Assembly (NCBI GenBank): GCA_027371655.1
Contig: DAHXMR010000189.1
Location: forward strand, 1 to 20,750
Origin: Microcaldota archaeon
Lineage (GTDB): Archaea; Micrarchaeota; Micrarchaeia; Norongarragalinales; CAINOH01
DNA length: 20,750 nt
Direction of reading: 5' to 3'
Part shown: positions 12,446-19,994 of the stretch, in pieces
Layout of the letters: every line of letters starts with the position of its first letter
Position numbering within the stretch: the stretch's first letter is position 1
The notes under the pieces: model-generated
What the model was told of the DNA's origin: nothing
Seen by the model: only the letters and a program-made list of their open reading frames with translations
Database searches by the model: none
Made by a program: the position numbers and the translations under genes

Positions 12446-13120
12446 TTGGAAAACACTATTGTTTGCGATTCGAGCCCGCTGATTTCCTTTTCGGACACGT
12501 GCAACATCGGCGCGCTTCGGTTCCTGAAGAGCCGGGGGGCGCGCTTTGTTGTGCCGCCGGGGGTGCGCGCGGAGATCGTGAGCAACCCGATGCACATCCG
12601 CAAATACCAGTTTTCCGCCGTGCGCCTGAAGCAGACGCTGGACTCGGGAGTGCTTGAATTGGCAACGATTCCGGACCTTGCGCAAAAAACCTCGGAAGTG
12701 CTTGAAGCTGCCAACGGAATTTTTGCGGCAAACGGCAAAACGCTGAAAATAGTGCACGAGGGCGAGGCGGAGTGCATCGCGCTTTTCGAGGGAGTGGGCG
12801 CAAAGGCATTGCTCATCGACGAGAAGACCACGCGGCTTTTGATCGAGAACCCCTACAAGCTCGCGGAACTGATGGAAGGCGAGTACGGCTCGAAAATCGC
12901 GGTGGACGACGGCAACCTTGCGCTTTTCCGCAAGATGACGCGCAATTTGTTCGTGCTGCGCTCCTCGGAGGCGCTGGCGGTCGCCGCAAAGCGCGGGTTC
13001 TTCAAGGAATACGGGGAATCAGAGAACGAAGCGTTCCACTCCGCGCTGTACGCCCTCAAGGAGTCCGGGTGCAGCATCACAAGCGGGGAGCTGGACGAAT
13101 ACGAGAAGATGAGCGTCTAG
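12446..13120 (+). CDS. PIN-like domain protein (DUF3368-like), putative ribonuclease
   Basis: A 224-residue protein with a PIN-type fold in its N-terminal ~165 residues. Asp8 is in VCDSSPLISFS, Glu43 in VRAEIVSN, Glu106/108 in HEGEAECIALF and Asp125 in ALLIDEKTTR; the GEAE and LIDE-x-x-x-R motifs resemble the DUF3368-type PIN family. A C-terminal extension of about 60 residues (SEALAVAAKRGFFKEYG through CSITSGELDEYEKM) is mostly helical and not part of a standard VapC. The start is a TTG at 12446 with no good ribosome site, 14 nt after the upstream gene's stop. Its stop is 3 nt from that of the convergent gene. Probable metal-dependent RNase; biological target unknown. Confidence 0.75.
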   Translation: MENTIVCDSSPLISFSDTCNIGALRFLKSRGARFVVPPGVRAEIVSNPMHIRKYQFSAVRLKQTLDSGVLELATIPDLAQKTSEVLEAANGIFAANGKTLKIVHEGEAECIALFEGVGAKALLIDEKTTRLLIENPYKLAELMEGEYGSKIAVDDGNLALFRKMTRNLFVLRSSEALAVAAKRGFFKEYGESENEAFHSALYALKESGCSITSGELDEYEKMSV

Positions 13121-13123
13121 CCT

Positions 13124-13789
13124 TTAGCGGCTTTGCAGCCTGCGCAAGTCCACTATGCGTTCTTTTAGTATTACTCCCCGCGGATCTTCCCAGGCATGTT
13201 GCTTGGGTTCCATCGCATCCTTCATTTTTTGGATTATTTCCGAGGGGCCCGAAACGCGGACGACGTGCTGGGGCGTCAGCCTTGCCGTTGTCGGGAAGTC
13301 TTCACAAAAGGTGACTTCAGACGGATTGAACTTGCTTTTTTTTGCAAGCGAAAGGATTTCTCCCAAAAATGGCTCCAACTTTTCCTTTCCCTTGGGGTAA
13401 ATTGCGACTATGTGGTGCCCCCGCTCGTTCCCCGAGAAAAGGGGCAGCATCCGCAAGTTCAATTTCTCTTCCAAATCCTCCTTAAGCGAGTTAAGAGCGT
13501 AAAAACCCTTGCCGGTTGCGGTTTGGTTGCCATCAACGTAAAGCAGGAAAGCTGATTTTTTTGGGAAATACTCCTCATGCTCCGCTTGGAACATTCCTTT
13601 CGGAACAAGCGGGCGAACCGAGTCGGGAAACATCAAAAACGGGGCGTTGACGTGCACTTTCAAGCCAAGCTTTTCTGCCACGGCCCTTACATTTTTCGGA
13701 TCTGCTTTGATGGGATCCGAGCTCATAAGCAGGCTATGCGTGTCCTGCTTCAAAACCCGTTCAAGCCCGCTTCGTCCCAAGAAAACCAC
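13124..13789 (-). CDS. Uncharacterised conserved-looking protein (221 aa)
   Basis: I do not recognise the family. The sequence looks like a soluble alpha/beta protein: HSLLMSSDPIKADPKNVRAV, LGLKVHVNAPFLMFPDSV, SAFLLYVDGNQTATGKG, HHIVAIYPKGKEK, TFCEDFPTTARLTPQHVVRV and the Arg/Lys-rich end ILKERIVDLRRLQSR. There are no membrane segments. A GTG at 13789 is chosen because it places the start about 30 nt from a TTTAAT box on the minus strand (leaderless) and keeps the divergent J-domain gene's start free. An ATG at 13726 would be shorter. A longer frame from 13915 overlaps the divergent gene and is not credible. Confidence 0.65.
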   Translation of the reverse strand: MVFLGRSGLERVLKQDTHSLLMSSDPIKADPKNVRAVAEKLGLKVHVNAPFLMFPDSVRPLVPKGMFQAEHEEYFPKKSAFLLYVDGNQTATGKGFYALNSLKEDLEEKLNLRMLPLFSGNERGHHIVAIYPKGKEKLEPFLGEILSLAKKSKFNPSEVTFCEDFPTTARLTPQHVVRVSGPSEIIQKMKDAMEPKQHAWEDPRGVILKERIVDLRRLQSR

Positions 13790-13829
13790 CCACGGTATCA
13801 ATAAAAGCGGGAAATGGCATTTAATGTTT
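13790..13829. promoter_or_regulatory. Overlapping divergent leaderless promoters
   Basis: Only 34-40 bp separate two divergent genes. AATAAAAG (13799-13806) is placed for transcription of the J-domain gene starting at the ATG at 13830. ACATTAAATG read on the minus strand (about 13816-13826) is placed for the leftward gene starting at the GTG at 13789. Each promoter's TATA box lies within the other's start region, so only one may fire at a time. Confidence 0.45.
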
Positions 13830-14225
13830 ATGGAACGGCTGTTTTCCGAAGAAGAGGTTTTGGGGCACCATAAAACCCTGGGGCTGAAGTTTCCCGCAAG
13901 CCAAGCGGAACTCAAAAAGACCTATCGGCAGCTTTCGAGGGCATATCACCCCGACCTGCATCCCCCCGAAAACCGGGGGCGGGTCGAAGAAAAAATGAAG
14001 GAAATAAATGCCGCCCACTCCGCGCTGGGCGAATTTTACAAGCCTGCCAACGCTTGGCAAGTGAATTCCTTGAAAGCCAGGCTTGCCGCCAACGCGCCTA
14101 AGCAGAATGCCTCTCCCGACGGATTAAAACAAGAGGCCAAGCGGGGGTTCGCGGGCTACGAGGAGAAACCCGACCAGTTCGCAAAAGACGTTTACGACGC
14201 TTTTTTCCCAAAAAAGCAAAGATGA
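13824..14225 (+). CDS. Stand-alone J-domain (DnaJ-like) co-chaperone
   Basis: A small protein with an N-terminal J-domain (about residues 12-72): ETLGL-like GHHKTLGLKFPASQAELKKT, then YRQLSRAYHPDL with the HPD motif at 42-44, then INAAHSALGEFY. J-domains stimulate the ATPase of Hsp70/DnaK. No Gly/Phe, zinc-finger or substrate-binding region follows, only a charged tail ending in DAFFPKKQR. No dnaK or grpE is visible nearby, so the partner Hsp70 must be elsewhere or the domain has another role. Start ATG 13824 or, better placed relative to the TATA box, ATG 13830 (MERLFSEEE). 131-133 residues. Confidence 0.85.
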   Translation: MFMERLFSEEEVLGHHKTLGLKFPASQAELKKTYRQLSRAYHPDLHPPENRGRVEEKMKEINAAHSALGEFYKPANAWQVNSLKARLAANAPKQNASPDGLKQEAKRGFAGYEEKPDQFAKDVYDAFFPKKQR

Positions 14226-14237
14226 TTTTTTGAAGGA

Positions 14238-15191
14238 TCAGTCCGGGAAATACGCGTACTTCAATTCCTTTGAATATACTACATAGTCAACCTGCCGTAT
14301 CGAAGCGTGGAATTTTTCCTTGAATTTCTCCAAAATGCCTTCAAGCTCATTTTCGGATTGGAGGTAAAAGTCGGGCTCGAAGTCCGCGCCGCCAACGGTT
14401 TCGTCGATGTACGAAAGGCCGGGCAGGCTTTCGGCAAAACCCCGCAGCTCCCCAAGCTTGGACAGGTCGTCAAGCCTGAATTCAAGCTTGTAAAGCGAGT
14501 ATCCGAGTTTTTCCCAGTTTATTTTCGCCCTGAAGCTTTGAATGACGCCAGTTTTTTCAAGCCGCTTCAAGCGGTAGGCGACGATTGCGGGCGTGAGGCC
14601 GGTTTTTTGCGCAAGCGCCACCGCCGAGTCCCCCGCGTTTGTGGAAACGGTTTTCAAAAGCGCGCGGTCCGAATCGTCCAAATCCGCAATATTTCCTCCG
14701 CCCACCACGCCCGCCTCTTTTGCGCCTTCCTTTTGCCCAAGCGAAGAAGAGTAGTGCCTCAAACGCAAGTACGGGCAAACCGAATAATCGCCTATTATTT
14801 GCCTGAAATTGCGCAAAAATTTTTTCCAAAAATCTTCGAAATCGCGCAAGCCCCTGCTCCAGACCACGAAGCCCGCGTCCCACTTCCCGTGGATGCGGCC
14901 GAGCCACCACACGCAAGGCTCGCCGAAAAGGAAACCTAGCAATTCCTTTTCCTTCCGGGGGCCCGCGCGGTAGAATTTAAGGTAAACGCGGAAGCTCAAG
15001 TAACCAAGGCGCGAGGAGTCTATTATCGCGTAATAGCCCTCGACGATTCCATCGCGCTTGAGGCTTGCGATGCGCTGGGAAACCGCGCTCTTGCTCAGGC
15101 GAGCGGAACGCGCGATTTCAGCCAACCCGGCGCGGGCATCCAAATCAAGGGCGCGCAAGACCGCGAAGTCCCTCTTGTCCAATTCCACCAT
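14238..15191 (-). CDS. Tandem (double) Lrp/AsnC-family transcriptional regulator
   Basis: Two Lrp/AsnC units in one chain. The first helix-turn-helix is at residues 4-50 (LDKRDFAVLRALDLDARAGL, then IARSARLSKSAVSQRIASLKRDGIVEG split across the domain), followed by an effector-domain-like strand/helix region to about 145. The second HTH is at 171-217 (LDDSDRALLKTVSTNAGDSA, then LTPAIVAYRLKRLEKTGVI), followed by a second effector-like region to the end. Ordinary Lrp proteins are about 150 residues with a single copy. A fused dimer should read asymmetric DNA sites. It is divergent from a SAM methyltransferase gene, with an AT-rich inverted repeat between. An architecture of this type occurs in archaea; its ligand is unknown. 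Confidence 0.85.
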   Translation of the reverse strand: MVELDKRDFAVLRALDLDARAGLAEIARSARLSKSAVSQRIASLKRDGIVEGYYAIIDSSRLGYLSFRVYLKFYRAGPRKEKELLGFLFGEPCVWWLGRIHGKWDAGFVVWSRGLRDFEDFWKKFLRNFRQIIGDYSVCPYLRLRHYSSSLGQKEGAKEAGVVGGGNIADLDDSDRALLKTVSTNAGDSAVALAQKTGLTPAIVAYRLKRLEKTGVIQSFRAKINWEKLGYSLYKLEFRLDDLSKLGELRGFAESLPGLSYIDETVGGADFEPDFYLQSENELEGILEKFKEKFHASIRQVDYVVYSKELKYAYFPD

Positions 15192-15193
15192 TT

Positions 15194-15234
15194 CAAAACA
15201 AAATAATAATTTATCATATGTTTTTATTGTTTTG
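15194..15234. promoter_or_regulatory. Operator-like inverted repeat between Lrp and methyltransferase genes
   Basis: CAAAACAA (15194-15201) and TTGTTTTG (15227-15234) form a perfect inverted repeat around a CATATG (15215-15220) in a nearly pure A/T segment, starting only 2 nt from the Lrp ATG. A likely site for autoregulation. A TAAATAAA box (15247-15254) lies about 35 nt before the methyltransferase ATG. Confidence 0.45.
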
Positions 15235-15285
15235 TATTGATTTTTGTAAATAAACGATAATAGTGCAGAATCGGCCTAATGTAGT

Positions 15286-16044
15286 ATGGCTGACACTTGC
15301 GGGGAGTACGAGTCGCCCGTGCTTTCGGGGATTTGGGCGGATTTCGTCGACTGGGAAAAGCGCAGGGCGGGCGAAAACGGCTTTCTTGAAAACGCCTTGC
15401 GCGCCCACGGTTGCAACCGGGTGCTGGACGCGGCATCCGGCGACGGGTGCGACGCAGTGCACCTCTCGAAGCTCGGCTTTTCGGTTTTGGCAAACGAGCA
15501 GAGCGCGGAATTCTCGAAGGTTTTGCGCGCCAATTGCGAACGCGAAAAGGTGGGCTTGGATTTTTCTGGCTTTGATTGGCGCGAGTTCGGGGAAAAGTTC
15601 GAAGAAAACTCGTTTGACGCAATCGTGCTTTGCGGAAACTCGTTCGGCTGCCTCTTCGACGCCGGCGACAGGAGGGCGGCTTTGCGGGGTTTCTTGAAAA
15701 TCCTCCGCAAAGGCGGGGTTCTTGTGATAGACGAGCGGAATTCGCCGCGCATCCTGTCCAACAGGGATGCTGCGCTTGGGGGGAAACTGAACGGGCGGGG
15801 GAAATTTGTTTACTGCGGAAGCCGCGTGCGCGCGCAACCGGTCGAAATATCCGAAGAAAGAATAGTGATGAAATACGAGCACGAAAACGGGGACTGTGCG
15901 TCCCTGTCCTTTTACCCGTTCAAGCGCGGCGAGCTTCTGTCCCACCTCAGGGAGGCTGGCTTCGGGGAAGTGGAGCGGTTTTCGGACTACGCGCCCGGCT
16001 TTGACGAGAATGCCGAGTTCTACCAGTATGTAGCGATAAAGTAG
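15286..16044 (+). CDS. Class I SAM-dependent methyltransferase, glycine/sarcosine N-methyltransferase-like
   Basis: A Rossmann-fold methyltransferase of 252 residues. Motif I is RVLDAASGDGCDAVHLSKLGF (begins at residue 45); DAIVLCGNSFGCLFD (112-126) fits the motif II region and ILRKGGVLVIDERN motif III. The DFVDWEKRRAGENGFL start, the CGNSF segment and the DERNSPRIL segment resemble glycine/sarcosine N-methyltransferase-like enzymes, but the substrate is not established. The ATG at 15286 is about 35 nt after a TAAATAAA box. It is divergent from the double Lrp regulator, which is its obvious candidate controller. A GC hairpin follows the stop. Confidence 0.8.
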   Translation: MADTCGEYESPVLSGIWADFVDWEKRRAGENGFLENALRAHGCNRVLDAASGDGCDAVHLSKLGFSVLANEQSAEFSKVLRANCEREKVGLDFSGFDWREFGEKFEENSFDAIVLCGNSFGCLFDAGDRRAALRGFLKILRKGGVLVIDERNSPRILSNRDAALGGKLNGRGKFVYCGSRVRAQPVEISEERIVMKYEHENGDCASLSFYPFKRGELLSHLREAGFGEVERFSDYAPGFDENAEFYQYVAIK

Positions 16045-16073
16045 TGGAAGGGGTCAGAGTACCCGTAGAATGG

Positions 16074-16110
16074 GGGGAAACCGCGACTCGTTTTGCGAGG
16101 CGGTGTCCCC
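16074..16110. terminator. GC-rich hairpin between methyltransferase and tRNA-Ala
   Basis: GGGG-AAA-CCGC-GA-CTCG (16074-16090) pairs with CGAG-GCGG-TGT-CCCC (16096-16110): three helical blocks with small internal loops. It lies between converging transcripts, 13 nt beyond the tRNA 3' end, and could terminate or mark either one. A smaller GGGT/ACCC stem precedes it at 16051-16064. Confidence 0.4.
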
Positions 16111-16122
16111 GCGTTCTCGGAA

Positions 16123-16194
16123 TGGACCCGGCGGGATTTGAACCCGCGGCCTCCACGTTGCGAACGTGGCGATCTACCGCTGATCTACAGGCCC
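16123..16194 (-). tRNA. tRNA-Ala (anticodon CGC)
   Basis: A 72-nt cloverleaf on the minus strand: acceptor GGGCCTG with CGGGTCC and discriminator A, D arm GATC-AGCGGTA-GATC, anticodon stem CCACG/CGTGG with loop TTCGCAA giving anticodon CGC, variable AGGCC and T arm GCGGG-TTCAAAT-CCCGC. The third acceptor pair is G3-U70, the alanine identity element. No intron, and the 3' CCA is not encoded. Possible TATA boxes lie at about 16229-16236 and 16246-16256. Confidence 0.96.
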
Positions 16195-16290
16195 AAAAAA
16201 GAATTAGGCTTCCGGTTTTGGGATGGTTGTTTTTAGGCGGTCAAATTATTAAATGCCTGCTGCATGCCCCCGTTTTTCTTTTTTTGTTTT

Positions 16291-19200
16291 TTACCTGCGG
16301 GGGTTGTCTCCGCGGGCGAGTATTGCGAAGATGAGGACGAGGAGGCCGATTATTGCGGCGACTTTCCAGGTGGACTCGTCTATTTTCGCGGTTGCGGCGG
16401 GGCGGCGGCTCGTGAGGCTTGGGATTTCCACGGGCTGCGTGCTGGCGGTTCCGTCCGCGCTTTTGAGGGTGAGGGGTATTGTCTGGGATGCGGTTGACTC
16501 GGTTGTCGGGCGCACGGAAATTTTCATTTGCTGCGATTCTCCGGGGGCAAGCGAGAGCGATGAGGGCTGGGCGTCCATCACCACGCCTTCGAGTTCGGCG
16601 GGGAGCGAGGGCTTGACGTTTTGTGCGGCTATGTTCCCCTTGTTTTTGACGGTGAGCGTGAGGACCACTTCCTTCACCGAGTCGCCTTCCGCTTGGGGCG
16701 CGAGGGTGTAGGAGTAGTCGAGGGCTTTCTTGGGCCGGCTTATTTCAAGCGAGGAGTTTGCGGTGGCGAATTCCGCTTCGCTTGACGCGGTTATCGCAAG
16801 CGGGTAGTATTGGGCGTTGTTTTGCGAGACGTTGATTTTGACGCGGAATTCCGAAACGCTGTTGGGGGCGATGTCGCGGGGCGCGTCGGTTTCGAACCAG
16901 TCCGCGGGCATTCCCTGCAGCGAGAGCTGGACTTGGGGAATCGTCTGGTTCTTGTGGCGGTTCGCTACTTTGACCGAGAATATGGCGGGGATGCCTTCTA
17001 TTGCCTTGAATTGCGATTGCTGGATTTCGATGAAGGCGGTTTGCTGTGCCTGTGCGGGCGGCCGCGTTATTTCCGCGAGGAAGGTTGCGGCAAGGCTTGC
17101 GTTCGTCGAGCGCGCGTTGAACGGGATTTGCACGGTTCCAATGTAGGCGTTTGCGCGTGCGGTGAGTATCATTGAAATGTTTTTGGTTTCGCCGGGGCCT
17201 AGCTGGAACGCGCGGGGCTCGAGGGAAATCGCAAGGCCGGCCACGGGGAGGGTTTCAAGGTAGTACGTTTCGGAAACGGTCCCGGTGTTGGTCGCCTGGA
17301 ACGCGAACGCGCGGGTGGAGTTGAGTGGAAGCGATATCGAGTCCGGCGGCGTTATTTCGAGGTTCGAGGAGGGCTGGACTTGGAAGCAGTATTCGCGCTT
17401 GAGCAGCGCGTATTGGCCCAAATCCGCTTCAAGCGTGTAGGCATAGACGCCCTCCGGCGTGCGGCCGGGGAAAATCGAGACGTTGTAGAACGCCGCCTCG
17501 CCCGCCTTGAGTTCGAGGAGCTTGAATGCGGGTTGCACCGCGCCGGATTCGGCAAGGGGCGAGGCGAGCGAGAATTGGAACGAGCCCTGTTGTTCGCCGG
17601 TGTTTTTGATACCTATTTCGAACGTGGCGTTTCCGTTTTGGGGGACGCTGGTGCATGCGGCGAGGGGTTCCTTGAGTATTTGCAGGCTTGCTGTGGGCGC
17701 GAACACGCTTATTTTCGCGGGCAGTGGAATGTTTTTCGTGCAGCAGGGCGCTCCGAGTTTTGCGGCGAAAAGCGCGTCAAAAACGTTTCCCGGGGTTCCG
17801 GGGGGCACGGTGACCGTGGCCCGGATTGCCTTGCTTGAATGGGCTCCCACCTGCACTCCGCTTTCCGAGTATTGCGTGCTTTTTTCAAACGGGTTGTCTA
17901 TGGAGTAAACGTTTGCAAACAGGGCCTGGTCGTTGTCGTTTTGCAAAAGGATGTTGTATTGCGCCTGCCCGCCGGGGCGCAGGAACTGCCAGGTCGCGGG
18001 GGATATCGAGGCGCGGAATTTCGAAAGGGGCCTGCAGCAGTCCGTGCCGTATTCCGAAGTGTCGTTTGCCGCGGTCACCTGCAGGGAAAGCGGGTAGCTG
18101 TTCTTGCAGCTTGAAGTGGACACTTCCAGGGGAATCGCGTAGGTTCCGGGAAGGGTGTTGGCGGTGAACGCGTAAAGCATCACGTTGCTGGTCTGGTTCG
18201 GCAGAAGGTTCACTATCGAATCGGAGAATTGCAGGTCGGCGTCCTGGGACGATGCCGAAAGCCTTGTCGCGAAGCCCGCGGTTCCCTTGTTGTGCATCGT
18301 TATCAGGTATGTTGCGCCAGTCCCCTTTGCAACGGCCCTGGACTGGTCCGCCGTCACTTCGAGGAAGCTGCACGACGCCTGGTCGACGCAGTCGTCCCCG
18401 AGGGGAATCGTGTTTTGGGGGCAGCCGCACACGGAGGATTTTTTGGAAAGCGTGCCGTCCGCGTTGCAGAAATACGGCTTTGAAAGCGAGCACGAGCCCG
18501 CGGGAGTTCCGTCGCTGCAAATTTTCTGGCTCGCGCACGATTCGCCTTGGAGCATCATTCCCGGGGGGCAGCCGCAGAGGCTTGCGCGCTCGCGGAGCAG
18601 GCCGTTTTCGCAGTAAAGCGGTTTGGTCAAGGAGCACTGGCCATCGGGGGTTCCGTCGGCGCAGGGGGCCGTGGGCGTGCCGCAGTCCGCGGGGCAGGTC
18701 AGCTGTGTTTCGCCGTTGTTGCAGATTCCGTCGCCGCAGAAGTAAGGAACGCCGCAGTCCGCGGGGCAGGATGCCTGGGTTTCACCGCTTTCGCAAATCC
18801 CGTTTCCGCACGAGGACGGGGGCTCGGAGGCCGAAACCTCCGCAGTCCCGCAGGAAACGCTTGCTCCCTCGGGGCCCACTTGCGTGCTTGAGATGAACGA
18901 TCCCGAATAGGGGTAATAACAATACGCCGAGCACGAGCCCGAAGTTCCGATGCAGTTGTACGCGGCGGTGAACCTTCCGTTCCCGCAGTTGATTATCGCA
19001 AAGTCCGGCTGCTGCAGCAGGTCGGAATAAGCCGCAGTGATTTGAATCCTGCCGCCGGCTACGACCGAATCCGGGGAGACCGAAAGCGAACAGGACGGGG
19101 GCAAAGGCGGAACGTAAGTCGTGGTCGGCGTGGGCGGAAGCGGAGTGGGCGTGGAAGTCGGAATCGGGGTAGGCGCAAGCCTGCACTCCCATCCGGCAGT

Positions 19201-19563
19201 CCATTTCAGGGCATTCGACGGTCCGTAAGACGCCTCGCCGGCGCGGCACACCGCGTACTCGCCCGCACCGCAGGCGACATAACGGGACGCGGGGCAATAG
19301 CCGGGCTCCTGGCAGTCGCGCGCTCCCGAGCGGTCGTTGTCAAGCCCGTCCGTGCAATAAACGCAAACGCCGGACGAGTCGCACCTGCCGAAGGGATTGG
19401 CGGCATCGCATACCAGCGCATAACCCGAAGCGGTGCGGCAATCGCACTGCGAGTCCCGGGTGCACGCGGAGGCGAGGGATGAAAACATTGCCGCAAGAAG
19501 AACCAGGGAGAAAAGAGCGGAACGTGAAAACCCGGAAACGCGCAAGACGCAAAACCCCCACAA
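16291..19563 (-). CDS. Large Cys-rich, NEW3-like repeat surface protein, membrane-anchored
   Basis: A probable cell-surface protein of about 1,090 residues. It has an N-terminal signal peptide (SALFSLVLLAAMFSSLASA) and a Cys-rich region (35-398). In that region CTDGLDNDRSGARDC (70-84) and two CGxGICxxGETQxxCPADCG units (252-295) resemble calcium-binding Cys repeats, and two longer CxDGTPxGxCS repeats occur (301-392). A Pro/Thr linker (131-157) lies within it. About 600 residues of Ig-like/NEW3-type beta repeats with many N-x-S/T sites follow, then one C-terminal membrane helix (AAIIGLLVLIFAILA) and a basic tail. Extracellular adhesion or host contact is a guess. The start is a TTG at 19563; a TTG at 19545 (MRVSGFSRSALF) gives a more typical signal peptide. 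Confidence 0.85.
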   Translation of the reverse strand: MWGFCVLRVSGFSRSALFSLVLLAAMFSSLASACTRDSQCDCRTASGYALVCDAANPFGRCDSSGVCVYCTDGLDNDRSGARDCQEPGYCPASRYVACGAGEYAVCRAGEASYGPSNALKWTAGWECRLAPTPIPTSTPTPLPPTPTTTYVPPLPPSCSLSVSPDSVVAGGRIQITAAYSDLLQQPDFAIINCGNGRFTAAYNCIGTSGSCSAYCYYPYSGSFISSTQVGPEGASVSCGTAEVSASEPPSSCGNGICESGETQASCPADCGVPYFCGDGICNNGETQLTCPADCGTPTAPCADGTPDGQCSLTKPLYCENGLLRERASLCGCPPGMMLQGESCASQKICSDGTPAGSCSLSKPYFCNADGTLSKKSSVCGCPQNTIPLGDDCVDQASCSFLEVTADQSRAVAKGTGATYLITMHNKGTAGFATRLSASSQDADLQFSDSIVNLLPNQTSNVMLYAFTANTLPGTYAIPLEVSTSSCKNSYPLSLQVTAANDTSEYGTDCCRPLSKFRASISPATWQFLRPGGQAQYNILLQNDNDQALFANVYSIDNPFEKSTQYSESGVQVGAHSSKAIRATVTVPPGTPGNVFDALFAAKLGAPCCTKNIPLPAKISVFAPTASLQILKEPLAACTSVPQNGNATFEIGIKNTGEQQGSFQFSLASPLAESGAVQPAFKLLELKAGEAAFYNVSIFPGRTPEGVYAYTLEADLGQYALLKREYCFQVQPSSNLEITPPDSISLPLNSTRAFAFQATNTGTVSETYYLETLPVAGLAISLEPRAFQLGPGETKNISMILTARANAYIGTVQIPFNARSTNASLAATFLAEITRPPAQAQQTAFIEIQQSQFKAIEGIPAIFSVKVANRHKNQTIPQVQLSLQGMPADWFETDAPRDIAPNSVSEFRVKINVSQNNAQYYPLAITASSEAEFATANSSLEISRPKKALDYSYTLAPQAEGDSVKEVVLTLTVKNKGNIAAQNVKPSLPAELEGVVMDAQPSSLSLAPGESQQMKISVRPTTESTASQTIPLTLKSADGTASTQPVEIPSLTSRRPAATAKIDESTWKVAAIIGLLVLIFAILARGDNPRR
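18388..18663 (-). repeat. Tandem Cys-rich protein repeat (CxDGTPxGxCS type), two copies
   Basis: Residues 301-343 and 349-392 of the surface protein align over their whole length: C-(A/S)-DGTP-x-G-x-CSL-(T/S)-KP-(L/Y)-(Y/F)-C, then a variable turn, then S-x-CGCP and a final C. Six Cys per unit, all conserved, so probably three disulphides per unit. Confidence 0.75.
18679..18810 (-). repeat. Tandem Cys-rich protein repeat (CGxGICxxGETQ type), two copies
   Basis: Residues 252-271 and 276-295 of the surface protein are near-identical 20-residue units, CGNGICESGETQ and CGDGICNNGETQ, each ending CPADCG. Similar units occur in many secreted archaeal and bacterial proteins and may bind calcium. Confidence 0.8.
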
Positions 19564-19603
19564 GCCCCAAAGCCAAACAGGCTACCACGAAATGTAACTA
19601 CTA

Positions 19604-19618
19604 GGCAGTAATTATTAC
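19604..19618 (-). promoter_or_regulatory. TATA-like palindrome upstream of the surface protein gene
   Basis: GTAATTATTAC (19606-19616) is palindromic around one base and A/T-rich. It lies about 48 nt before the TTG at 19563, predicting a transcription start near 19584. It may act as promoter and operator. Confidence 0.35.
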
Positions 19619-19657
19619 GGCAGGATTATGCTTTTTCCTGCTTTTAAAACCTTTTTT

Positions 19658-19927
19658 TCAGGCAAGTTTCGCCTCGGCGTGCTTGCCCATCACCTTGGTT
19701 ATGCGCACCAAGTGCTTTTCGCCCTTTTTCGCGCCGGTAACCAGTATGAGGAAATTCTTTATCTGCGCGACGCCAAGGCCCTGGCTTGAAACCTTGCCTA
19801 TCTTCACGCCGTATTCCTCGCCCACGCGAACGGGTATCTGGTGCACGCTTTTGTCGACCGCGCCCTTGTTGTAATCCCCGCGGTAGTCCTTCCTGTCCCG
19901 CCGACCATAAGTTCCCGAAGCGCCCAT
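19658..19927 (-). CDS. Small TRAM-domain RNA-binding protein
   Basis: An 89-residue protein made of a basic, Gly/Tyr/Arg-rich N-terminus (MGASGTYGRRDRKDYRGDYN) and a TRAM domain (about 28-89: IPVRVGEEYGVKIGKVSSQG, GVAQIKNFLILVTGAKKGE, LVRITKVMGKHAEAKL). Stand-alone TRAM proteins in archaea bind RNA, have been proposed as RNA chaperones, and are thought to act in tRNA modification or translation. The ATG at 19927 has GGGAGG 11 nt upstream; a TTG two codons earlier (19933) is only 5 nt from it and is an alternative start. It lies 67 nt downstream of the agmatinase-like gene on the same strand and may be co-transcribed. Confidence 0.9.
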   Translation of the reverse strand: MGASGTYGRRDRKDYRGDYNKGAVDKSVHQIPVRVGEEYGVKIGKVSSQGLGVAQIKNFLILVTGAKKGEKHLVRITKVMGKHAEAKLA

Positions 19928-19994
19928 TTGCAAACCAGCCTCCCGAAATTGCAATTTTTCCCGCAAATTTGAATGAAAGTTACAACGAACCCGC

